DNA of 27,354 nt from Acetothermia bacterium UBA7521 (GCA_002479455.1 DLNB01000012.1:1-27354), one strand, 5' to 3'. Shown: positions 15,451 to 23,384, counted from the first letter of the stretch. Numbers and translations are program-made. The notes: generated by a model not told the origin, from the sequence alone.

Positions 15451-16770
15451 ATGGCACAGGTGATCACGGGAGCGCGGGTCGGCGACCTGTTCGGCACGTA
15501 CTGGGAGAATGGGCATATCGTCCTGGAAGGCGATCGGATCGCGCGCGCCGGTCCCGGGCCCGCGCCGGACGTGCCCGGCGCGGAGGTCCTAGACGCAGAT
15601 GGGCGGTTGGTGACGCCGGGGCTGGTCAACGCCCACGCCCACCTCTACTCCGCCCTCGCTCGGGGAATCCCCCTGAAACGCTTCGACCCCACCTCGTTTG
15701 GCGAGATCCTGGAGCAGCTGTGGTGGAAGCTGGATCGGGCGCTTGATCTGGACGCCGTGCACCGCTCGGGGGTCGTGGGAGCCCTCGGCCACCTTCGGTC
15801 CGGGGTTACGGCCCTGTTCGACCACCACGCCTCTCCCGCCGCGATCGAGGGGTCGTTGACCCAGCTCAAGTGGGCCCTGACAGAGGTGGGGTTGCGGGCC
15901 GATCTGTGCTACGAGGTAACGGACCGCGGGGGAGCGGCAGAGCGGAACGCCGGGATCCAGGAGAACGTCCGCTTTGCCCGCGAGGAACGGGTTCCCGGGT
16001 TCTTCGCCTCCCACATGGGGCTCCACGCCTCGTTCACCCTGTCCGACGACGCGCTGGCGAAGGCGCGCACCGCGGCGGAGGACCTCGGTCTGGGGTACCA
16101 CGTCCACCTCGCCGAGGGGAAGGAGGACCCGGTGGACGCCCTGGGGAAGCACGGCGTCCGCACCGCGGAGCGGCTGGACCGGTTCAGGATCCTGCGTGAG
16201 GGGTCGCTCCTCATTCACGGAATCCAGGTCTCAGGCGTGGAGCTTGATCTCCTCTCCAAACGCGGGGGAACGGTCGTCCACAACCCCCGCTCGAACATGA
16301 ACAACGCCGTGGGCGTCGCCCCGGTCCCAGCGATGCTGGCCAAGGGGATTCGGGTCGCCCTGGGGACGGACGGATTCGGGTCGGACATCCTCACCGAGGC
16401 CCTTACCGCGCGGCTCCTCGCCCACCACGCCTCGAACGACCCGACGACGCTCCCCGACCCCCAGCTCCTCGCCCTCCTCCAGGAGAACTACGCCCTCGCG
16501 GAGCGGGCGTTTGGAGCCCCGCTGGGGAAGGTCGCTCCAGGGTACACAGCAGACCTGGTGGTGTGGGATTACGTCCCGCCGACCCCCCTCGACGCGGGAA
16601 GTCTCCTCGGCCACCTCTTGTTTGGCGCGATCTCGGAGGGGATCCGGCCGCGAACCGTGCTCGTCGCCGGGGTCCCCAAGCTCCAGGACGGCGTCGTGAC
16701 GGGGTTCGACGAAGAAGCCGCCCTTGCCGCGGCAGGCGAGGCGGCGCGGAAGTTGTGGAAGAGGATTTAG
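15451..16770 (+). CDS. ssnA: SsnA-type putative aminohydrolase (439 aa)
   Basis: This metal-dependent amidohydrolase has metal ligands visible: His62 and His64 (NAHAHLYSAL), His219 (HVHLAEGKED), His256 or His277, and Asp307 (GTDGFGSD). The SsnA subfamily features FASHMGLHASFTLSD and HNPRSNMNNAVG are present, and the size is right (about 440 aa). In E. coli and anaerobic Firmicutes, ssnA sits beside ygfK in clusters for anaerobic purine degradation and selenium-dependent molybdenum hydroxylases, as it does here. The exact reaction is not settled; hydrolysis of a purine-derived ring or amidine intermediate is likely. It lies 34 bp after ade and 1 bp before ygfK. Confidence 0.88.
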   Translation: MAQVITGARVGDLFGTYWENGHIVLEGDRIARAGPGPAPDVPGAEVLDADGRLVTPGLVNAHAHLYSALARGIPLKRFDPTSFGEILEQLWWKLDRALDLDAVHRSGVVGALGHLRSGVTALFDHHASPAAIEGSLTQLKWALTEVGLRADLCYEVTDRGGAAERNAGIQENVRFAREERVPGFFASHMGLHASFTLSDDALAKARTAAEDLGLGYHVHLAEGKEDPVDALGKHGVRTAERLDRFRILREGSLLIHGIQVSGVELDLLSKRGGTVVHNPRSNMNNAVGVAPVPAMLAKGIRVALGTDGFGSDILTEALTARLLAHHASNDPTTLPDPQLLALLQENYALAERAFGAPLGKVAPGYTADLVVWDYVPPTPLDAGSLLGHLLFGAISEGIRPRTVLVAGVPKLQDGVVTGFDEEAALAAAGEAARKLWKRI

Positions 16771-16771
16771 C

Positions 16772-19700
16772 ATGCGCCCGCTCTCGCTCGAGATGCTTCT
16801 CGGCTGGGCCCTGCGCGAACTGGACTGCGACGGGGCGATCTACGGGATCCCCCGGGAGGCGTTCTGGGTCCCCGGCCTCGACGTTCCGTACCGATCGGAA
16901 GCCTTCGGACATCCGCTCCTCACCCCGATCGGGCCGGCTGCCGGGCCCCACACCCAGCTTGCCCAGAACATCGTCGCCGCCTGGCTCTGCGGGGGGCGGT
17001 TCATCGAGCTGAAGACCGTCCAGATCATGGACGAGCTCGAAATCCCCCGGCCGTGCATCGATATGCAGGACGAGGGGTACAACGTGGAGTGGTCGCAGGA
17101 GCTCAAGCTCGACGCGTCCGGGGGCGAGTACGTGAAGGCGTGGGTGCTCGTCCACATTCTGCACCAGGTTCTCGGGTTCCCCGGCCCGGTGGGGGCGGTG
17201 TTCAACATGAGCGTCGGCTACAACCTCGAGGGGATCCGGAGCCCGCACATGACCGTGTTCATGGACCGGCTGCGGGACGCATCCGCGGAGATCGCCCGGA
17301 TCCGGGAGACCCTGCGGGCGCGGTTCCCCCAGCTTGCCGAGGTCGAGATCCCAACCCGGATCACGAACAGCGTGACCCTGTCCACGATGCACGGCTGCCC
17401 GCCCGATGAGATCGAGAAGATCGGGAGGTACCTCCTCGCCGAGCGCGGCCTCCACACGTACATCAAGCTCAACCCGACGCTTCTCGGCAAGGACGAGGTC
17501 CTCGGGATCCTCCACGACCGGCTCGGGTTCCGGGAGATCGAGATCCCGGACCGGGTGTTCGACCACGACCTCCAGTACGACCGGGCCGTCGCCCTCATCC
17601 GCGAGCTCCGGGCGGTCGCAGCCAACAAGGGCTTTGCGTTCGGGGTCAAGCTTTCCAACACCCTGGCCATGGCGAACCACAAGCGCTCCCTCGCCGGGGA
17701 CGAGGTGTACATGTCGGGCCGGCCCCTGTACCCGGTCACGATGTCCCTATTCCAGCGTCTGGAAGAGGAGTTCGACGGTGAGCTCGCCGTCTCTTACGCT
17801 GGAGGCGCGGACGCGGTGAACGTCCCGACGGTCCTTGCCTGCGGGGCGAGGATGGTGACCGCGGCCTCGGACCTCCTCAAGCCCGGGGGGTATGGCCGGC
17901 TACGGGACTGGCTTGCCAAGATCGAGAAGGAGATGGAAGCCCGAGGCGCTCGGTCCCTGGACGAGCTGGCCCACGACCGCAGAGTCAACCTGGCCCAGGC
18001 GGCAGCAGACGCGGTTCGTGCCCCCCGCTACCGGAAGGAGTTCTTCCCCCACGGTCTCCCCAAGACCGAGCGGCCCCTGGACTCCTTTGACTGCATCGCC
18101 GCCCCGTGTGTGGAGAAGTGCCCGATCGGCCAGAACGTCCCGGAGTACGCGTGGGCCATTGCGCACGGGGAGTACGACGCAGCTCTGGCGGTGGTCCTCG
18201 CCCGAAACCCGCTCCCGGGGGTCCTCGGGTACATCTGCACCCACGTCTGCGAAACCCGCTGTACGCGGAACAGCTACGAGGAACCGGTGGCGATCCGGGC
18301 CCTCAAGCGCGCCGCGTTCGACCGGGGCCGCGAGCCGGAGCTCCGCCCGGCGTCCCCCACCGGCCGCCGGGCCGCGGTGATCGGCGGTGGACCGGCAGGG
18401 CTCTCTGCGGCGTACTTCCTCGCCCTGTCTGGAGTCGCGGTGACCGTGTTCGAGGCTGGCGACGGGGCCGGCGGGATGCCCGCCCTCGCCCCTGGGTTCC
18501 GCATTCCCCAAGAGATCATCGACCGCGACGTGGCTAGGATCCGGGGGCTGGGGGTTGAGCTACGCCTTCGGACGCCCGTGGCCCAGCCTCCGGAACGCCT
18601 GTTTGACGAAGGATACGACGCAGTGTTTGTGGCCGTGGGCCTTCCGTCTGACGCCCGCCTGGGGATTGCGGGTGAGGACGGCCCGGGTGTGCACGGCGCG
18701 GTGGACTTCCTGCGTCGGATTCGCCGGGGAGAGGCGGTTTCCGTCGGGACTCAGGTGGTCGTGGTCGGCGGGGGGAACGTGGCGATGGACGCGGCCCGGG
18801 CTGCGGCTCGCCTCGTCGGACGGCCGGTTACCGTCGCCTACCGCCGCTCGCGGATGGAGATGCCCGCCGATAGGGAAGAGATCGAGGGTCTCCTCTACGA
18901 GGGGAACGAGATTCTGGAGTTCTCCGCCCCGGTGGCGGTGCTGCGGAACGAAGGGAAGGTTGTCGGCTTGCGTCAGGTGCGGACCCGCCTCGGAGAGCCG
19001 GGGGCCGATGGGCGACGGGCGTTCGAGGCCGTCCCCGGGTCGGAGTTCGAGATCCCCGCGGACACGGTGATCGTTGCCGTCGGCCAACGGGCCGACGCCC
19101 CGTTCCTCGCGGGAAGCCGGATCTCGAGGACACCCGACGGTCAGGTCCGGGTCGAGCCGGGGACGGGCCGTGCTTCGTCCGGTCCCGTGTACGCGGGGGG
19201 CGACCTCGTGCGCGGGGCGGCGACGATCGTCGAGGCGTGCGCGGACGGCCGGCGGGCCGCCGAGGCGATCGCCCGCGACCTCGGGATCCCGTTTTGGATT
19301 CCTCCGACGGCGTTCTCCGTTCTCGCTCCGGCCGAAGTACGCACGGCAAAGCTGGCTCGCACCCACCGGGAGGGCCGGCGGCCGATTCCCACGCTTTCTC
19401 GTGAGAGGCGAGCGGGGGGGGCTCTCGTGGAGGTGTCGCTACCGCCGAAGGAAGCGCGTTGGGAAGCCCTGCGCTGCCTCCAGTGCTCGTCCCTGTGCGA
19501 CAAGTGCGTCGAGGTGTGCCCGAATCGAGCCAACTTCGCGTGGACCTCGGAACCCGTTCGGTGGACGGTACCCACGGTGGAGACCCGCGACGGGGCGGTG
19601 GTCGTGGCTGGGGAGGAGCCGTTCGTCCTCGCCCAAAGCCGCCAGATCGCCCACGTGACCGACCTGTGCAACGAGTGCGGGAACTGCGGTACGTTCTGCG

Positions 19701-20026
19701 TTCACCAGGGCCGACCTTTCGTGGACAAGCCCCGACTGTACCTCGACGAGGGTATGTTCCGCCGGGCCGAGGGCCGGGCGTTTCGTCTCGCAGGCGACAC
19801 GCTCGTCCGGCGGGAGGCTGGCCGCGAGGCGCGGGTCTCCGGAACCGGCCCCTGGACGTACGAAGACGACGAGATCGTGGCCGTTCTGGACAGAGACTTC
19901 CGGCCACGCGAGTTCCGCCTCAAGCGCGGGTTTGTCGGGCGCAAGTCGCTCCGACCCGCGGCGGAGATGGCGGTGATCCTCGCGGGGCTCCGAGGAGCGG
20001 CGTGGGTAGGAGGAAGCAATGAGTGA
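16772..20026 (+). CDS. ygfK: YgfK-type Fe-S flavoprotein oxidoreductase (1084 aa)
   Basis: A large modular redox protein, often named putative selenate reductase subunit YgfK. Residues 1-430 resemble the flavin TIM barrel of dihydroorotate/dihydropyrimidine dehydrogenases (GPAAGPHTQLAQN, ELKTVQIMD, STMHGCPPDEIE). About 440-520 is a 4Fe-4S domain of GltD type (APCVEKCPIGQNVPEYA, CTHVCETRCTR). From about 535 come FAD and NAD(P) folds (GGGPAGLSAAYF; VVGGGNVAMDAARAA near 662; GGDLVRGAATIVEA near 809). The C-terminus has ferredoxin motifs near 900 (CLQCSSLCDKCVEVCPN) and 966 (CNECGNCGTFC). It probably reduces a purine-derived ring or moves electrons from the hydroxylase. ATG 16772 follows AAGAGGA. 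It overlaps the next gene by 8 bp. Confidence 0.9.
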   Translation: MRPLSLEMLLGWALRELDCDGAIYGIPREAFWVPGLDVPYRSEAFGHPLLTPIGPAAGPHTQLAQNIVAAWLCGGRFIELKTVQIMDELEIPRPCIDMQDEGYNVEWSQELKLDASGGEYVKAWVLVHILHQVLGFPGPVGAVFNMSVGYNLEGIRSPHMTVFMDRLRDASAEIARIRETLRARFPQLAEVEIPTRITNSVTLSTMHGCPPDEIEKIGRYLLAERGLHTYIKLNPTLLGKDEVLGILHDRLGFREIEIPDRVFDHDLQYDRAVALIRELRAVAANKGFAFGVKLSNTLAMANHKRSLAGDEVYMSGRPLYPVTMSLFQRLEEEFDGELAVSYAGGADAVNVPTVLACGARMVTAASDLLKPGGYGRLRDWLAKIEKEMEARGARSLDELAHDRRVNLAQAAADAVRAPRYRKEFFPHGLPKTERPLDSFDCIAAPCVEKCPIGQNVPEYAWAIAHGEYDAALAVVLARNPLPGVLGYICTHVCETRCTRNSYEEPVAIRALKRAAFDRGREPELRPASPTGRRAAVIGGGPAGLSAAYFLALSGVAVTVFEAGDGAGGMPALAPGFRIPQEIIDRDVARIRGLGVELRLRTPVAQPPERLFDEGYDAVFVAVGLPSDARLGIAGEDGPGVHGAVDFLRRIRRGEAVSVGTQVVVVGGGNVAMDAARAAARLVGRPVTVAYRRSRMEMPADREEIEGLLYEGNEILEFSAPVAVLRNEGKVVGLRQVRTRLGEPGADGRRAFEAVPGSEFEIPADTVIVAVGQRADAPFLAGSRISRTPDGQVRVEPGTGRASSGPVYAGGDLVRGAATIVEACADGRRAAEAIARDLGIPFWIPPTAFSVLAPAEVRTAKLARTHREGRRPIPTLSRERRAGGALVEVSLPPKEARWEALRCLQCSSLCDKCVEVCPNRANFAWTSEPVRWTVPTVETRDGAVVVAGEEPFVLAQSRQIAHVTDLCNECGNCGTFCVHQGRPFVDKPRLYLDEGMFRRAEGRAFRLAGDTLVRREAGREARVSGTGPWTYEDDEIVAVLDRDFRPREFRLKRGFVGRKSLRPAAEMAVILAGLRGAAWVGGSNE

Positions 20027-21263
20027 GCCGTTGAGTTTGCGGTGCCTCAGCTGCAATCGGGAGTACCGGCCGTGGGCGCACGACTACCTGTGTCCCCACT
20101 GCGGCCCGGTGGCCGGCGCGTTGGACCTCGTCTACGACTACCGCCTCCTCTCCCAGCGGCTCGGCCGAGGGACGTTCGCCGAGACACGGCAGCTCTCCCT
20201 CTGGCGCTACGAAGCCCTTCTCCCCGTCTCGGCAGACTACGCGGTCCCGCTTCGGGCGGGGTGGACGCCGCTCTACGCTCTTCTCGACCTCGCGCGCGAG
20301 CTGAGGCTTGGGGAGCTGTGGGCGAAGGACGACACGCTCCACCCCACGGCATCGTGCAAAGACCGGGGGACCGCGGTGGCGATGGCTGCGGCGCGGAAGC
20401 TGAACAGGCCTGCCCTTGCCTGCGCGTCCACCGGAAACGCGGCCTCCTCCTTGGCGGGGTTCGCCGCCGCGGCGGGCATCCCGTGCTACATTTTCGTCCC
20501 GCGCGCCGCCCCCCCGGCCAAGGTCGCCCAGCTCGTGGCCTACGGCGCGGTGGTGTTCAAGGTGGATGGAACCTATGATCAGGCCTACGCCCTGGCCCTG
20601 GAGGCCTGCGACCGATTCGGGTGGTACAACCGGTCCGACGGCCAGAACCCGATGATTGTCGAAGGGAACAAGACCGCGGCCCTCGAGGTGGGCGAGGATC
20701 TGCGGTGGGAACTACCCGATGTGGCGGTGGTCTCCGCTGGCGATGGGTCGGTGGTGGCGGGGATCGCCAAGGGGTTCCTCGAACTGCAGAGGGTGGGGCT
20801 GGCCGCCCGTGTCCCAACGGTGTATGGGGTTCAGGCGGAGGGCGCGGCGGCGATCGCCCACGCCTTCACCCGATTCCAGTCCGGGGAGCCGATCCTGCCC
20901 GTCTCCGCGGGGGCGAAGACGATCGCGGACTCGATCTGCGTGGGCGAGCCCCGAGACGCCCTGCGCGCGGTGAAGGCGGTGGCGGAGACCGGTGGCGGGT
21001 TCGTGACCGTGAGCGACGGGGAGATCGTCTCTGCGGTGCGGGAGCTCGCCCGCCGGGCGGGGGTGTTCGCCGAGCCGTCGGGCGCGGCCCCCCTGGCCGG
21101 TCTGCGCAAGCTTGCGGCGGACGGGGCGCTCGCACCCGGGGCGAGGGTGGTTCTGTTCATCACCGGCTCCGGGCTCAAAGATCCCCAAGGCGGCCTGGCG
21201 GGCGTGCCCGAGCCGCCGGTCATCCCCCCCGACATCGCGGCGGTGGAGGAGGCGCTCGGATGA
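20019..21263 (+). CDS. Threonine synthase-like PLP enzyme (414 aa)
   Basis: This fold-type II PLP enzyme has an N-terminal zinc ribbon (Cys9, Cys12, Cys25, Cys28), the PLP lysine Lys114 in ASCKDRG, STGNAASSLA for cofactor phosphate and substrate, and a C-terminal EPSGAAPLAG and GSGLKDP. By sequence it resembles archaeal/thermophile-type threonine synthase (ThrC; O-phosphohomoserine to threonine). The setting is odd: it overlaps ygfK by 8 bp and the 2Fe-2S gene by 4 bp, with no threonine-pathway gene nearby. In related purine clusters this slot is taken by the PLP enzyme YgeX (2,3-diaminopropionate ammonia-lyase), so it may act on an amino acid from purine breakdown. Start ATG 20019 follows AGGAGGA. 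Confidence 0.85.
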   Translation: MSEPLSLRCLSCNREYRPWAHDYLCPHCGPVAGALDLVYDYRLLSQRLGRGTFAETRQLSLWRYEALLPVSADYAVPLRAGWTPLYALLDLARELRLGELWAKDDTLHPTASCKDRGTAVAMAAARKLNRPALACASTGNAASSLAGFAAAAGIPCYIFVPRAAPPAKVAQLVAYGAVVFKVDGTYDQAYALALEACDRFGWYNRSDGQNPMIVEGNKTAALEVGEDLRWELPDVAVVSAGDGSVVAGIAKGFLELQRVGLAARVPTVYGVQAEGAAAIAHAFTRFQSGEPILPVSAGAKTIADSICVGEPRDALRAVKAVAETGGGFVTVSDGEIVSAVRELARRAGVFAEPSGAAPLAGLRKLAADGALAPGARVVLFITGSGLKDPQGGLAGVPEPPVIPPDIAAVEEALG

Positions 21264-21721
21264 CCCTCCGCTTCCGGCTCAACGGGAGGGCCGTGACGGT
21301 GGAGGCACCGCCGGGGAGGCGGCTGCTCGACCTCCTCCGCGAGGACCTCGGGCTCACCGGGACAAAAGAGGGATGCGGCGAGGGAGAGTGCGGGGCGTGC
21401 ACCGTGCTTGTGGATGGAAAACCTCGTCTGGCCTGCCTCACCGCCGCAATCCAGGCTGCTGGCAAGGACGTCCTCACCATCGAGGGTCTGGCCTCCTCCG
21501 GTCGGCTCCACCCCCTGCAGGAGGCGTTCATCGCTACTGCCGGCGTGCAGTGCGGATTCTGCACCCCCGGGCTGATCATGGCCGCCTACGCCCTCCTCCA
21601 GGAGAACCCCCGTCCAACCCGGGACGAGATCCGGGAGTACCTGGCGGGGAACCTCTGTCGGTGCACGGGGTACGCCCAGGTGGCGGAGGCGGTGGAGCGG
21701 GCCGCGGAGCGGCTCCGATGA
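21260..21721 (+). CDS. Second molybdenum hydroxylase 2Fe-2S subunit (153 aa)
   Basis: It is paralogous to the gene at 12228-12701, with the cluster ligands in KEGCGEGECGACTVLVDG and ACL, then CGFCTPGL and GNLCRCTGY. It is coupled by 4-bp ATGA overlaps to the PLP-enzyme gene upstream and the MocA gene downstream. It should form an electron-transfer pair with the FAD subunit at 22442-23281. No Mo subunit gene lies in this operon, so its catalytic partner is either the Mo subunit at 9916-12237 or one encoded elsewhere. Confidence 0.93.
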   Translation: MTLRFRLNGRAVTVEAPPGRRLLDLLREDLGLTGTKEGCGEGECGACTVLVDGKPRLACLTAAIQAAGKDVLTIEGLASSGRLHPLQEAFIATAGVQCGFCTPGLIMAAYALLQENPRPTRDEIREYLAGNLCRCTGYAQVAEAVERAAERLR

Positions 21722-22449
21722 CCGGGGTCGTGCTTGCTGCGGGCGCGGGGACGCGCATGGGCCGGCCGAAGCTCCTTCTCCCCTTGAGCGGGCGGCCGCT
21801 TCTCGTGTGGGTCGTGGACCTCGTGAACCGCTTGCCCCTGGATAAGCGGGTGATCGTGCTTGGGGCGGAAGCCGAGGCGATCCGCGGAGCGCTCTTTTCC
21901 CCTCACCCCCGACCCTCGCCCGCGCGGGAGAGACCGATGACCCCGTGGTTGTGTAGCGTCGCAGCTTGCCTGCGACGAACGCTCGGCGTCGGGGATAGAC
22001 CCCGACGCTACACGACCTCTCCTCCCTCGGACGGCGTGGGCTTTCTGTTCCCCCCTCCCTCGGATGGGAAGGGGCGAGGGCGAGGGGGGCGAGCCCTCTG
22101 GCATGTGATCGTGAATGAACGTTGGAAAGAAGGGATGGGGAGCTCCCTCCGTCGGGCCGCGGAGGAGGCAGAAGGCGGGATGCTCGTGTTTCTGGGGGAT
22201 ATGCCGTGGATCCCGGAAGAGGCGGCGCGGGCGGTGATCGCCCAAGCCGGGGATCGGCCTGTGGCCCCCGCTTACCGGGGACAGCGGGGGTTCCCCGTGT
22301 ACCTTCCCCTGGTCCTGCGTCCGGCGCTCCGGAGCCTCCGTGGCGACCAAGGGGCGCGGGATCTCCTCGGGGGGTGCCAACTCGTCCCGTGGCCAGACGA
22401 CGGGGTGATCCGGGACGTGGATCGGGTGGAGGACCTCCACCATGCGTAG
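21718..22449 (+). CDS. MocA-like molybdopterin nucleotidyltransferase with repeat insertion (243 aa)
   Basis: MocA/YgfJ-type enzymes attach CMP to molybdopterin to make the cytosine dinucleotide cofactor of hydroxylases. Residues 1-59 carry the nucleotide-binding LAAGAGTRMGRPK loop and VIVLGAEAEAIRGAL. The fold resumes at about 129 with VIVNERWKEGMGSSLR, then VFLGDMPWIPEE (161-166) and the GFPVYLP region. Residues about 60-127 (roughly 21893-22100) are foreign: Pro/Arg/Gly-rich, encoded by a palindromic repeat kept in frame. Without it the protein would be about 177 aa, near normal. The insert falls between a helix and the next strand, so activity may survive, but that is untested. It overlaps both neighbours by 4 and 8 bp. 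Confidence 0.85.
   Translation: MTGVVLAAGAGTRMGRPKLLLPLSGRPLLVWVVDLVNRLPLDKRVIVLGAEAEAIRGALFSPHPRPSPARERPMTPWLCSVAACLRRTLGVGDRPRRYTTSPPSDGVGFLFPPPSDGKGRGRGGRALWHVIVNERWKEGMGSSLRRAAEEAEGGMLVFLGDMPWIPEEAARAVIAQAGDRPVAPAYRGQRGFPVYLPLVLRPALRSLRGDQGARDLLGGCQLVPWPDDGVIRDVDRVEDLHHA
21893..22100. mobile_element. MITE-like palindromic insertion inside the MocA gene
   Basis: About 208 bp interrupt the MocA reading frame without stopping it. The ends are imperfect inverted repeats: CTCACCCCC then CCCTCGCCC at 21902-21921, against GGGCGAGGG then GGGGGGCGAG at 22074-22093. A CCCGCGCGGG palindrome lies at 21920-21929, and the double-hairpin repeat at 21952-22012 is nested within. No transposase is encoded, and no clear target duplication is visible (perhaps CTCT). 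The ends are approximate. Confidence 0.65.
21952..22012. repeat. Dispersed double-hairpin repeat, copy 2 (within the MocA gene)
   Basis: TGTAGCGTCG at 21952-21961 and CGACGCTACA at 22003-22012 form a perfect 10-bp inverted repeat. Inside are two perfect hairpins: GTCGCAG/CTGCGAC (21958-21964, 21970-21976; loop CTTGC) and GTCGGGG/CCCCGAC (21988-21994, 22000-22006; loop ATAGA). The outer arms share bases with the inner stems, so the two folds are alternatives. Confidence 0.85.
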
Positions 22450-23281
22450 GACAGGAACCGTGGAGATCGTCCATCCTCGATACCTTGGGGAGGCGCTGTG
22501 CCTGGTCGCTGACGGAGGGCGGCCCCTCGCCGGGGGCACCGACCTCTTTGTCCGCGTCCGCAGAGGAACAGAGACAGCCCCGTGCCTTGTGTTCGTCGGC
22601 GAGCTTGAGGAGTTGCGTGGGGTAAGGGAAACAGAGGCTGGGATTGAGATTGGCGCGGCGGAGACCCACGCTGAGATCCTCGCCCATCCCGCGACGGAGC
22701 GGTTTGCTGTCCTTCGACTCGCCCTGCGCACGATTGGTTCCCCGGCGATCCGAGCGATGGGAACCCTCGGGGGAAACCTTGCCAACGCCTCCCCATCCGG
22801 TGACGGGCTGATTCCGCTCTACCTCCACGAAGCGCGGGTTCGCCTGGTCAGCATCCATGGGACCAGGGAGCTCGCGGTGGAGGAGTTCATTCTTGGGCCG
22901 GGGAAGACCGCCCTCCGCCAGGGCGAGCTGGTTCGTTCCATCACGATTCCGTTCCCCAGGGACGGAGCTCAGGCCTACTTCCGCAAGGTGGGGAGGAGGC
23001 AGGCTCTCATCATCGCCGTGGCCTCGCTCGGGGCCCTGGTATGGGCTGACGACGGGGTGATCCGGGAGGCGCGGCTGGCGCTGGGTTCCGTTGCACCCAC
23101 GGTCGTTCGCCCGCGGGCGGTGGAGAGGGCGCTCGTGAATCGACCGCTCACCGTGAAGGCGTTGACAGAGTTGCGAGACGCCCTGTCGTCCGCGGTGCGG
23201 CCGATCTCCGATCTCCGTGCCTCGGCCGATTACCGGCGACAGGTGGCTGGAAACCTCCTTCTCGATCTCGCTTCCGGGTAG
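22442..23281 (+). CDS. Second molybdenum hydroxylase FAD-binding subunit (279 aa)
   Basis: CoxM/XdhB-type FAD subunit with the canonical loops PLAGGTDLFV near 29-38 and GTLGGNLANASPSGD near 112-126; the C-terminal domain ends with YRRQVAGNLLLDLA. Unlike the paralogue at 12698-13555 its second FAD loop is standard. The ATG at 22442-22444 overlaps the MocA gene by 8 bp. It is the last gene of the plus-strand purine operon and probably partners the 2Fe-2S protein at 21260-21721. The physiological electron acceptor is unknown; YgfK is a candidate by context. Confidence 0.93.
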   Translation: MRRTGTVEIVHPRYLGEALCLVADGGRPLAGGTDLFVRVRRGTETAPCLVFVGELEELRGVRETEAGIEIGAAETHAEILAHPATERFAVLRLALRTIGSPAIRAMGTLGGNLANASPSGDGLIPLYLHEARVRLVSIHGTRELAVEEFILGPGKTALRQGELVRSITIPFPRDGAQAYFRKVGRRQALIIAVASLGALVWADDGVIREARLALGSVAPTVVRPRAVERALVNRPLTVKALTELRDALSSAVRPISDLRASADYRRQVAGNLLLDLASG

Positions 23282-23303
23282 CCCGACTGGCCGATTGTGG
23301 CGG

Positions 23304-23332
23304 TGGCAGGTGGGCCAAGGCCGCGGTATGCT
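23304..23332 (+). promoter_or_regulatory. Candidate promoter of the phosphoribosyltransferase gene
   Basis: TGGCAG (23304-23309), a 17-bp spacer and TATGCT (23327-23332) lie just after the FAD-subunit stop. The same TGGCAG-N17-TATrCT pattern precedes the DEAD-box gene. The start point would be near 23339, at the foot of the hairpin described next. Confidence 0.4.
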
Positions 23333-23336
23333 GGGG

Positions 23337-23364
23337 TTTCCCCATGACTGCTTTCGTGGGGAAA
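23337..23364 (+). promoter_or_regulatory. 5' leader hairpin of the phosphoribosyltransferase gene
   Basis: TTTCCCCA (23337-23344) and TGGGGAAA (23357-23364) form a perfect 8-bp stem with a 12-nt loop at the predicted 5' end of the mRNA. GGGG at 23333-23336 could compete for the same CCCC if transcription starts upstream. It may stabilise the message or regulate it; it does not match a riboswitch class I recognise. Confidence 0.5.
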
Positions 23365-23384
23365 GTGTTTCGTCGGGAGGGCGT

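Noticed and set aside
20831..22858. 675-codon open frame on the minus strand opposite the PLP, FeS and MocA genes
   Set aside because: Antisense shadow of well-supported genes, with low-complexity composition and no domains.
23341..23384. PreQ1 or purine riboswitch before hpt
   Set aside because: The leader is too short and lacks the three-way junction of purine riboswitches and the A-rich tail of preQ1 aptamers; only a simple hairpin is supported.
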